From assembly GCA_021827245.1 (NCBI GenBank), contig JAKAWN010000010.1:1-40401 (forward strand): 40,401 nt of DNA, in the 5' to 3' direction. The notes under the pieces are model-generated. The model saw nothing but the letters and a program-made list of their open reading frames with translations, made no database searches and was not told where the DNA came from. Below, piece after piece: positions 25,379 through 32,670 of this stretch (positions are counted from its first letter, which is position 1; each line of letters starts with the position of its first letter). The DNA is from Acidobacteriota bacterium (GTDB taxonomy: Bacteria; Acidobacteriota; Terriglobia; UBA7540). The position numbers and the translations under genes are program-made.

Positions 25379-26770
25379 TCAAGCCTCCGGTTCGTCCGGC
25401 ACTCCGATTTTGGACAGCCGGTAGCGCAGAGCATTTCGTGAGATGCCGAGAAGGCGTGCGGCCTGGCTCTTGTTGCCGCCGGCTCGCTGCAACGCTTCCG
25501 TGATGAGTTTGTCTTCAAATTGCTCAAGCGTCAAACCCTCCGGAAGTAACGGGGATGCAGTGCCATCCGCGGCGGACGGCTCAACAGAGGGATAACTCTT
25601 GCCCGGCCCGACGTCCAGATGAATATCTCCGACGTCGATCCTGGCTCCCGGGGCCATGACCACCGCGCGCTCGATGATGTTTTCCAGTTCTCGAACGTTC
25701 CCCGGCCAGTGGAAATCGATCAGGAGCTTCATTGCTGCGGGCGTGATGCCCTCAATCGTCTTTCCGGAGCTTTCCGCAAAGCGATTGACAAAGTGATCCA
25801 CGAGATACGGAATGTCTTCCTTATGCTCGCGCAGCGGCGGGATGGATATGGGAACCACGTTCAGCCGGTAATACAAATCTTCGCGAAACGTCCCCTGCTC
25901 GAGAGCGGCGCGAAGGTCCTGATTGGTGGCGGCCACCACGCGAACGTCGACCTTGATGGTTTTGGTCCCGCCTAGACGTTCAAACTCGCGTTCCTGCAAC
26001 ACGCGCAGCAGTTTAGCCTGCAGGGTCCCAGGCATATCCCCGATTTCATCCAGAAAGATCGTGCCTTTATCGGCCAGTTCGAATTTGCCGGGCTTGGCTG
26101 CGGCGGCTCCCGTGAAGGCGCCCTTTTCATAACCAAAAAGTTCGCTTTCGAGAAGGTTTTCAGGAATCGCCGTGCAATTGATCTTGATGAACGGTCCGTT
26201 CACGCGCCGCGAGTGCTGATGAATAGCACGGGCGATCATATCTTTTCCCACGCCGCTCTCTCCACCGAGCAACACGGTGGAATTCGTCGGCGCCACCTGC
26301 TGCACGGTGGCCAGCACTTGCTGCATTCCAGGGCTGTTCGCGACGATATTGTCGAACCGGTAGCGGTGGCCGAGAGCTTCGCGAAGGAGGCGGTTTTCTT
26401 CGTGAAGCCGTCTGACTTCAAGCTCCTTGCGGACGATCAGCTTGATCTCCTCAATAGAAAACGGCTTCAACACGTAATCGCTGGCGCCATCCTTCATCGC
26501 TTCCACGGCGCTTTCAACAGTCCCGTACGCTGTCATCATCACAACCGGAATTGCCGCATTGGTGCGCTTCACGGCCTGCAGAAATTCCAGCCCGTTCATC
26601 CCTGGCAGTTTCACATCGCTAAGTACCAGATCGACCGTGTCGTTTCCAAGAACCTTCAGTCCCTGCTCGGCGGAGCTCACCGACCGAGTCGTATAACCTT
26701 CGTCAGCGAGGTTCAGTTCCAGAAGGCGGAGCATTCTGGGTTCGTCTTCAACAATCAGAATCGTTGCCAT
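25379..26770 (-). CDS. Sigma-54-dependent NtrC-family response regulator
   Basis: Transcription activator of 463 residues, the partner of the kinase encoded just upstream. The receiver domain (1-120) has Asp52 in [10 protein letters not shown]. The AAA+ domain has Walker A GESGVGKD, a canonical GAFTGA loop ([13 protein letters not shown]) and Walker [10 protein letters not shown] Fis-type helix-turn-helix near the C-terminus reads [19 protein letters not shown]. All features needed for sigma-54 activation are present, in contrast to the GAFTSA protein at 10337-11734. ATG start; 89 bases separate it from the kinase stop. Targets are unknown; the FecR gene immediately downstream is a candidate by proximity only. 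Confidence 0.96.
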   Translation of the reverse strand: MATILIVEDEPRMLRLLELNLADEGYTTRSVSSAEQGLKVLGNDTVDLVLSDVKLPGMNGLEFLQAVKRTNAAIPVVMMTAYGTVESAVEAMKDGASDYVLKPFSIEEIKLIVRKELEVRRLHEENRLLREALGHRYRFDNIVANSPGMQQVLATVQQVAPTNSTVLLGGESGVGKDMIARAIHQHSRRVNGPFIKINCTAIPENLLESELFGYEKGAFTGAAAAKPGKFELADKGTIFLDEIGDMPGTLQAKLLRVLQEREFERLGGTKTIKVDVRVVAATNQDLRAALEQGTFREDLYYRLNVVPISIPPLREHKEDIPYLVDHFVNRFAESSGKTIEGITPAAMKLLIDFHWPGNVRELENIIERAVVMAPGARIDVGDIHLDVGPGKSYPSVEPSAADGTASPLLPEGLTLEQFEDKLITEALQRAGGNKSQAARLLGISRNALRYRLSKIGVPDEPEA

Positions 26771-26789
26771 TAGGAATCAATCGTCATTG

Positions 26790-26819
26790 ATAATTAATTG
26801 CAAGGGCCCTTTGGGTCAA
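26790..26819 (-). promoter_or_regulatory. Possible internal promoter with palindrome before the NtrC-like gene
   Basis: On the minus strand TTGACC (26819-26814) and AATTAT (26795-26790) are 18 bases apart; the -35 is good and the -10 is 4 of 6. The spacer contains a perfect 10-bp palindrome AAGGGCCCTT (26802-26811), which could be an operator. This would allow the regulator to be expressed separately from the kinase. Confidence 0.3.
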
Positions 26820-26859
26820 ACTGCTCTCCGTTGTCATTCTTTAATTTGTCCGCTTGCCT

Positions 26860-28101
26860 TCATTCCGCAGGCAGAAATACCCGGAAGCAGGCCCCTCTCG
26901 TTGGGCCCGGCTCGACGCGAATCCAGCCCCTATGATCATCCACAATCTTCGAGACGATGGACAGCCCGAGTCCCACGCCGTTGCTCTTGGTTGTGAAAAA
27001 GGGATTAAAGATCTGCTCACGCAGTTCAGGTGGGACGCCTGGCCCTGTATCGGCGATAGAAACCTCAACTCCGCGCCGGCCGTTGCTGTACTCGTTTGTA
27101 ATTCCCACCCGCAATTCTCCTCCGTTTGCTTCCATCGCCTCATAGGCATTAAACACAAGATTCTTGAAGACCTGCTCGGTCAGTTCAGCGTCAACTGGAA
27201 CGGCAGGAAGCTCGGGCGCATACACCCGTTTCACTTCCACGCCGGAATCGGGCCAGCGCTCCTCAGCCGCTTTAATGGCATGTTCCATGATCAGCGAAAT
27301 GTCTTCCGGCCTCTTTTTCAGCTCAAGCGGCCTGGCGAAATTTAGAAACCGGCTGACCAGAGAATTCAGCCTGTTGACTTCGCTCGAAATATAGTGGGCC
27401 AGTTCCCTGGCCATAGGATCTTCACTGGGAAGCTTTCGCCCCAAAGTTTCGGCGGAACCTTTGATAACCCCAAGCGGGTTTCGAATCTCGTGGGCAAGCC
27501 CGGCCGTCAACTGACCCAATGCCGCCAGCCGCTCGGACCGGCGGGCTTCCGCCTGGGCCTGTTCAAGCTGCTGGTTGGTTTCCTTCAGTTGCTCGGCCAC
27601 CAGCCGGTAGCGTTCTGCCTGCTCGCGGCTTTCCATAACAAAGCGGTTCACCAGCATTGCAGCCAGGAAGAAAAAGAGATTGCGGATAGCCAGCTCCTTG
27701 GCTCCGCTCGCCGTCAGCCGATATTCTTGAAGAGCGGGGATCAGGAAGGAACAATAAGCTGCCGAGGAGAGTGCTGTCCAGCCCAGCGTCCCCCAGGGGC
27801 CTGAATACATAGCTGCGGTCACCACGGGAACGTAATAAATCAGATAATAGCTGGAATTGATTCCGCCCGAATGCGAAATCAGCAAGGATGCAAGACCGAT
27901 CTTGATGAGGATGCTGTAAATTTCCCCCCGAGGTCCGGCCCAGCCAATGAAGCTCCTTTCGAAGACCTGGAAGAAACCGATGGAAAGCAGGATGAGCTGG
28001 GCGTGGACTTCGGAAACCGGGTAGAGGACTGCCAGACTGACCAAAAAGACCAGCAGCAGCACGTCCATCCATGCAAACTTGATTCGCCGTTCTTCAGGCA
28101 T
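26860..28101 (-). CDS. NtrB-like membrane sensor histidine kinase
   Basis: Sensor kinase of 413 residues paired with the NtrC-type regulator downstream. The N-terminal third (about 10-165) contains five or six hydrophobic segments with short loops, so the sensor is membrane-embedded rather than a large periplasmic domain. A short coiled linker (VAEQLKETNQQLEQAQAEA) leads to HisKA with the phospho-accepting histidine in GLAHEIRNPLGVI (His204) and an ATPase domain with N-box NLVFNAYEAM, G1 DTGPGVP and G2 GVGLGLSIV. The catalytic core is complete. ATG start; the gene is first in a kinase-regulator operon with an 89-base gap. The signal is unknown. Confidence 0.95.
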   Translation of the reverse strand: MPEERRIKFAWMDVLLLVFLVSLAVLYPVSEVHAQLILLSIGFFQVFERSFIGWAGPRGEIYSILIKIGLASLLISHSGGINSSYYLIYYVPVVTAAMYSGPWGTLGWTALSSAAYCSFLIPALQEYRLTASGAKELAIRNLFFFLAAMLVNRFVMESREQAERYRLVAEQLKETNQQLEQAQAEARRSERLAALGQLTAGLAHEIRNPLGVIKGSAETLGRKLPSEDPMARELAHYISSEVNRLNSLVSRFLNFARPLELKKRPEDISLIMEHAIKAAEERWPDSGVEVKRVYAPELPAVPVDAELTEQVFKNLVFNAYEAMEANGGELRVGITNEYSNGRRGVEVSIADTGPGVPPELREQIFNPFFTTKSNGVGLGLSIVSKIVDDHRGWIRVEPGPTRGACFRVFLPAE

Positions 28102-28258
28102 TGTTGCGCTCTGACGGATTCAATTTAGCACGATTGAAGCAGATTACGCCAAGCTCCCGGACAAATCCTTTGCCATGGCGGATACCTTGAATCTTGGTGC
28201 GGGCTACACTACTGTGGCATGGCCATCATCTGACCCTCCGGTAGCTGACACCAAAGGT

Positions 28259-28633
28259 CTAGTACCATCGTTCCTTGACGGACATTAACTGAATAGCTAT
28301 GATTGACCCCGTTACGATGAATGAGGGGCAGGGAATCGAACCTTCATTTTCCTCCGTTGTAACCCACAGGATCCCCACCCCATGCCCCGCAACCAACGCG
28401 TCGATCTCCTGACCCTCTTCATCGAATCTCTTGCCTTCACGCAATACACAAACGACACACGCGGCCCGCGCGAACCGATCTGCAAACAACGGATTATGGC
28501 CAGGGTGCCAGATCATGAACGGGCCCGGAGCCAGATCACGGTCCTCCTGGAAGTGTGCGCCTTCTTGCCCAGTGGCATCAGGCTCGGTTGGTTGGAAGGT
28601 GGGAATGCGCAAATTGCTTTCTGACTTGTTCAT
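28259..28633 (-). CDS. Hypothetical protein, low confidence
   Basis: An unrecognised ORF of 124 codons between the kinase and the LysR gene. In favour: the third codon positions look GC-biased like neighbouring genes and the composition is protein-like (for example MIWHPGHNPLFADRF and VAGHGVGILWV). Against: no clear Shine-Dalgarno, no recognisable domain, and ORFs of 80 codons run opposite to it. The frame also extends upstream to a GTG at 28693; the ATG at 28633 was chosen by codon only. It is divergent from the LysR gene and shares with it the dyad at 28716-28728. Confidence 0.4.
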   Translation of the reverse strand: MNKSESNLRIPTFQPTEPDATGQEGAHFQEDRDLAPGPFMIWHPGHNPLFADRFARAACVVCVLREGKRFDEEGQEIDALVAGHGVGILWVTTEENEGSIPCPSFIVTGSIIAIQLMSVKERWY

Positions 28634-28715
28634 GCTAGGGCTGTGGTTTAGCAAAGAGGCCTTCCGATGAGTTGCTCCATATTTAGCCGCCACGGTTGCG
28701 CCGGATGGAGTAGAA

Positions 28716-28728
28716 TATAGAGTCTATA
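28716..28728. promoter_or_regulatory. LysR-type T-N11-A box
   Basis: TATAGA-G-TCTATA is a perfect 13-base inverted repeat with the T-N11-A layout that LysR-type regulators bind. It sits 20 bases upstream of the LysR start codon, a position consistent with autoregulation and possible control of a divergent gene. Binding by this protein is inferred. Confidence 0.6.
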
Positions 28729-28748
28729 CAAGCAGAGTACACCTAGGC

Positions 28749-29675
28749 ATGGATTACGACCAGCTAGCAAGCTTCATTCAAGTTGCCAAGCTGCAGAGCT
28801 TCTCGCGGGCGGCGGAAAAGATCTATCGAACGCAGCCGGCGATCAGCGCGCAAGTCCGTTTGCTGGAGCAGGAATGCGGTGAGAAGCTTTTTGACCGCAG
28901 CGGCAAGAAGGTTCAATTGACGCCAGCGGGCGAAATCCTGCTTCGGTACGCGGAGCAACTGCTGGCGTTGCAGAAAGAGGCGCTGCAGGCGATTGCGGAA
29001 CTCAACCAGACTCCGCGAGGCAAGCTTTACATCGGAGCCAATGAGGCCACCTGCCTTTACGTGTTGCCGCAGACGTTCGCTCGTTTCCGACAACTCTATC
29101 CGCTAGTGCAGATCAGTATCTACCGCAATTTCAGCCACAAGATTTTGCAGAAAGTGCAGGAAGGCGCTATCGATCTTGGCATCGTGACCTTGCCGCAGAC
29201 CGCGAACAACATCGAGGTGATTCCGGTTTTTCGCGACGAGGTTCAGGTTGTGGTGCCCAAAAACCATCCGCTGGCCAAGAATCGCAGCGTGACGATTGAG
29301 GAGGTGGCTCAGCATCCACTGATTCTTCCCAAGACCGGCCACACGCGTGTGGTGATTGACCGGCTGTTGCGCGATTATCGTGACCACCTTCAGATTTCCA
29401 TGGAACTGGCAAGCGTTGAGACTCAGAAAAAGTTTGTCGGCGCGGGCCTCGGGATTTCGCTGATCAGCCGGGCGTATGTTGAGCCGGAAGTGGCCGCCGG
29501 CGTACTGAAGCTGATTCCGTTGGAAGGCCAAAAAATCTACCGGGAACTTGGTTTGATTTTCCGGCGTGATCGTTATCTTTCATTGCCTGCCAAGGTGTTT
29601 TTGCAAGCGGTTCAGGACGCAGCCCAAGCCTCTCAATCCAAAGCCAGCAGCACCACGAAAACGAAGGCTCGCTGA
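28749..29675 (+). CDS. LysR-family transcriptional regulator
   Basis: DNA-binding regulator of 308 residues. A winged helix-turn-helix (about 1-65) contains SFSRAAEKIYRTQPAISAQVRLLEQ and GEKLFDRSGKKVQLTPAGE, typical of the family. The rest is the periplasmic-binding-protein-like effector domain (about 90-295; GKLYIGANEATCLYVLP, GAIDLGIVTLP), most like the CysB/CbbR group. ATG start with a weak ribosome-binding site, downstream of a perfect T-N11-A dyad. Aspartokinase, threonine synthase and PEP carboxylase follow on the same strand, so it may sense an aspartate-family metabolite; this is inference from neighbourhood. The effector is unknown. Confidence 0.95.
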   Translation: MDYDQLASFIQVAKLQSFSRAAEKIYRTQPAISAQVRLLEQECGEKLFDRSGKKVQLTPAGEILLRYAEQLLALQKEALQAIAELNQTPRGKLYIGANEATCLYVLPQTFARFRQLYPLVQISIYRNFSHKILQKVQEGAIDLGIVTLPQTANNIEVIPVFRDEVQVVVPKNHPLAKNRSVTIEEVAQHPLILPKTGHTRVVIDRLLRDYRDHLQISMELASVETQKKFVGAGLGISLISRAYVEPEVAAGVLKLIPLEGQKIYRELGLIFRRDRYLSLPAKVFLQAVQDAAQASQSKASSTTKTKAR

Positions 29676-29721
29676 GGGGCGGAGGCTCGTCAGGCTCCGC
29701 TCGGAAGTCGGAGGGTGCCCC
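29676..29721 (+). terminator. Possible terminator or attenuator between LysR gene and aspartokinase
   Basis: Outer arms GGGGC (29676-29680) and GCCCC (29717-29721) enclose a stem GCGGAG (29679-29684) with CTCCGC (29695-29700); the two stems share two bases, so they compete. A T-rich tract TGTTTGTTT follows the outer arm. It starts right after the LysR stop codon and ends about 20 bases before the aspartokinase start, so it could end the LysR transcript or attenuate read-through. Confidence 0.35.
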
Positions 29722-29742
29722 TGTTTGTTTGCGGGTTGAACA

Positions 29743-31176
29743 ATGGTGAGAGAACGAGAAAGTTCAGGCAAGAACAAGAAGACACTGATTGTAATGAAAT
29801 TTGGGGGCACGTCGGTCGGCAGCCCTGAGCGCATGGCGGGTGCAGCGGATATTCTGGAAGAGCACTCCAAGCATGCCGACATTGTTGCTGTGGTGTCCGC
29901 GATGGGGGGTGCCACCAATATGCTGATTCGCGCCGCCACGCAAGCTAGCCTCGGAATGGAGGAGCCATGGAAGGGTTCGCGTCAGGAACTCGCGCGCCGC
30001 CATCGTGATGTGGCAGACCAGGCGCTGTCTGCCGCCGAGCAGGCCAGCGTGCTGCCTCGTCTGGCCGAGCAGGTGAAGCATTTTGGGGATCTATGCTCGG
30101 GATTTACACTGCTTCGCGAAATCACACCGCGCGGCATGGATACGCTTTCGAGCCTTGGCGAAGTGATGTCGGCCACGCTGATGTCGGCCATCCTGAGGTC
30201 TCGCGGGCTGAAGTCCGAGACCATTGACGCCGTCGAATGCATTGTGACCGACGACAATTTCGGCAACGCCAGCCCGCTGTTCAATGAAACCGGTGCGAAA
30301 ACGAGAGAGAAGATTCTGCCCCTCTTGAAGCGCGGTGTCCTTCCCGTGGTCACGGGCTTCCGGGGAGCAACGCGAGAAGGCGTTTGCACTACCCTCGGGC
30401 GCGGCGGTTCCGATTTCAGTGCCACCATTCTGGGATCGGCGCTCGATGCGGACGAGGTTTGGATCTGGACGGACGTGGATGGCGTGCTGACAGCGGATCC
30501 TCGGCTGGTCCCGGAGGCGCGTATCCTTCCTGAGGTTTCCTACCGGGAAGCGATCGAGCTCTCTTTCTTTGGGGCCAAGGTGCTCCACCCCAAAACGATC
30601 CAGCCTGTTATGCAGAAAAAGATTCCGGTGTGGATCAAGAACAGCTTTAATGCGTCCTGTCCAGGAACGAAAATTGTGGCCGTGCCGAAGGATGGCCACG
30701 TTGGCGTCAAGGCGATTACATCCGTGAATGACGCGGTTCTCATCACTATGAGCGGTAGGAATTCGATTTCCTTCCCGCAGTTGGCGACCCGCGTGTTCAA
30801 TTGCCTCCACCTGGAGAATGTTTCCACGCTGATGGTGACACAGTCCTCCGCAGACAATGTTCTGTGTTTTGCGATCCATCGTGCGGACCTTCCTCGGGTC
30901 AAGGCGGAACTGGAAAGGGCTTTTGAACTTGAAATCTTGCACGATTACGTGGGCATGCTGGAAGTGATGCCCGACGTGGCAATCGTAGTGACCGTGGGTG
31001 AGAACATGAAGGGCACTCCCGGTATCTCAGGACGCGCTTTTGGAGCTCTTGGCCGCAAGGGAATCAACATCATCGCGATTGCTCAAGGTTCCTCGGAGTT
31101 GAGTATTTCGTTCGCGATCAAGTCTGCGGATATGAAGGAAGCGGTCAACGCGATTCACGAAGAATTTGAGCTATAG
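29743..31176 (+). CDS. lysC: Aspartate kinase
   Basis: Phosphorylates aspartate, the first step towards lysine, threonine, methionine and isoleucine. 477 residues. The amino-acid kinase domain (about 15-300) starts with VMKFGGTSVGSPERM and has GRGGSDFSATILGSALDADE, WTDVDGVLTADPRLVPEA and SFFGAKVLHPKTIQP. Two C-terminal ACT domains (about 315-477; VLITMSGRN, VAIVVTVGENMKGTPGISGRAF) imply feedback inhibition by a pathway end product. It is monofunctional: no homoserine dehydrogenase is fused. The start is uncertain because neither ATG at 29743 nor the internal one at KFGG (17 codons later) has a clear Shine-Dalgarno; the longer form is given. Followed by threonine synthase and ppc. Confidence 0.96.
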   Translation: MVRERESSGKNKKTLIVMKFGGTSVGSPERMAGAADILEEHSKHADIVAVVSAMGGATNMLIRAATQASLGMEEPWKGSRQELARRHRDVADQALSAAEQASVLPRLAEQVKHFGDLCSGFTLLREITPRGMDTLSSLGEVMSATLMSAILRSRGLKSETIDAVECIVTDDNFGNASPLFNETGAKTREKILPLLKRGVLPVVTGFRGATREGVCTTLGRGGSDFSATILGSALDADEVWIWTDVDGVLTADPRLVPEARILPEVSYREAIELSFFGAKVLHPKTIQPVMQKKIPVWIKNSFNASCPGTKIVAVPKDGHVGVKAITSVNDAVLITMSGRNSISFPQLATRVFNCLHLENVSTLMVTQSSADNVLCFAIHRADLPRVKAELERAFELEILHDYVGMLEVMPDVAIVVTVGENMKGTPGISGRAFGALGRKGINIIAIAQGSSELSISFAIKSADMKEAVNAIHEEFEL

Positions 31177-31342
31177 CGGGATGGGATGCAGTGCATTACT
31201 GAGCGAAGAGTAACCACAGTTAGCTACCTTTGGATTGAACGTGGGCACCTCAGCGAAGAATGCTGGCTGTCAGCGCGGAAAGTTGACGGTGGCTGGTTGG
31301 CGCTCGATGAGAGAACGGCACACAGCCCGTATAGATTGTCGA

Positions 31343-32635
31343 ATGGCGACTACTTATCTCCAATGTATTGAAGAAACCTGCGGCCGCAGGCAGGACCCGA
31401 AAGAAGAAACGCATCAGTGCGCCTACTGCGGCGGTCTGCTTGACGTTAAGTACGAATTTGACATCACTGACCCGGAAGCGCTGAGATCGGTGTGGCATCA
31501 GCGGCGCCTGAGTGGTGAACCCATCGATCGCAGCGGCGTCTGGCGTTTCCGGGAGCTGCTTCCTTTCATCAACCCGGAGGACAGAGTCATTTCTCTCTCT
31601 GAAGGTTCCACTCCATTGGTAGGAACCCGGCGTGCCGGCTGGTGGGCTGGACCCGTACACCTCACGATCAAGCACCAGGGCATCAATCCCACCGGCTCGT
31701 TTAAAGATCTGGGCATGACCACCTGCATGACGCGTGCGGCCATGCTCGGTGTCCGCATGGTCGCCTGTGCTTCCACTGGGAATACTTCTTCTTCGATGGC
31801 AGCTTACGCAGGCCGTGCGGGGATGAAGGCCATTCTTTTTGTTCCTTACCGCCAGATCTCCGCCGCCAAGCTGGCCCAGGCGCTCGATTTTGGGGCCATG
31901 GTTATTGAAATCGGTGACAGCTTTGATGAAGCCTTCGGTCTGCTGCGTCAGGTGGCTGCGGAAATGGACTTTTATCTCGTGAATTCCATTAACCCCTTTC
32001 GTATTGAAGGCCAGAAAACCATTGTGGCTGAGATGATGGAACAGCGGGCGTGGCGGCCTCCGGATTACATTGTGGTGCCAGGTGGGAACCTTGGGAACGC
32101 TTCGGCAATCGGCAAAGGCCTGCGGGAATTAAAAGAAATGGGCTTCATCGAAAAGGTCCCCAAAGTAGTGGTGATTCAGGCCGCCGGAGCAAACCCCTTT
32201 TTCCGCACGCTCGAGGCCAACTCGCGAGATCTGATCCCGGTGGAGAAGCCAGACACCGAGGCGACAGCCATTCGCATCGGACGTCCCGCCAACTGGAAAA
32301 AGGCTCGGCGGGTAGTGGAGTGGACCGGTGGATTTTGTGAGTCTGTGACCGACGAAGAGATTTTTGAAGGAAAGGCAGCACTTGCAGAGGATGGCGTGGG
32401 ATGTGAACCAGCCTCAGCCGCGACTGTCGCCGGCATCCGCAAGCTGGTGCGCGCTGGTAAAATCGAGCGGCACGCGGACATCATTGCCATTCTCACTGGC
32501 CACCAGTTGAAAGACACGGACTACGTGATTCGGCATCGCTCGGCGGCAGAGGAATCCCGCCAGCGGTTGCGAGTGGATGCCAATCTGGGCGCCTTGCGAA
32601 AGGCGTTGGAGGGTGTGCTGGCCGTTCCCGCGTAA
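31343..32635 (+). CDS. thrC: Threonine synthase
   Basis: PLP enzyme converting O-phospho-L-homoserine to threonine. 430 residues. It has an N-terminal zinc-ribbon-like segment with CIEETC and CAYC (about residues 7-32), as in archaeal and some bacterial threonine synthases, then the PLP fold with the Schiff-base lysine in NPTGSFKDLG (Lys121), the STGNTSSSMAAYAG phosphate-cup region and VVPGGNLGNASA. The frame is open upstream to 31235, but ATG 31343 is chosen because homologues start just before the zinc ribbon; its ribosome-binding site is weak. It lies 166 bases after lysC on the same strand. Homoserine dehydrogenase and kinase are not in the window. Confidence 0.93.
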   Translation: MATTYLQCIEETCGRRQDPKEETHQCAYCGGLLDVKYEFDITDPEALRSVWHQRRLSGEPIDRSGVWRFRELLPFINPEDRVISLSEGSTPLVGTRRAGWWAGPVHLTIKHQGINPTGSFKDLGMTTCMTRAAMLGVRMVACASTGNTSSSMAAYAGRAGMKAILFVPYRQISAAKLAQALDFGAMVIEIGDSFDEAFGLLRQVAAEMDFYLVNSINPFRIEGQKTIVAEMMEQRAWRPPDYIVVPGGNLGNASAIGKGLRELKEMGFIEKVPKVVVIQAAGANPFFRTLEANSRDLIPVEKPDTEATAIRIGRPANWKKARRVVEWTGGFCESVTDEEIFEGKAALAEDGVGCEPASAATVAGIRKLVRAGKIERHADIIAILTGHQLKDTDYVIRHRSAAEESRQRLRVDANLGALRKALEGVLAVPA

Positions 32636-32670
32636 GTTCTTTTTCCCATCCTGAAATGTGATGGACGTTT

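Noticed and set aside
30091..30942. Minus-strand ORF of 283 codons
   Set aside because: Antisense to aspartokinase; His/Arg/Asn-rich composition typical of shadow frames.
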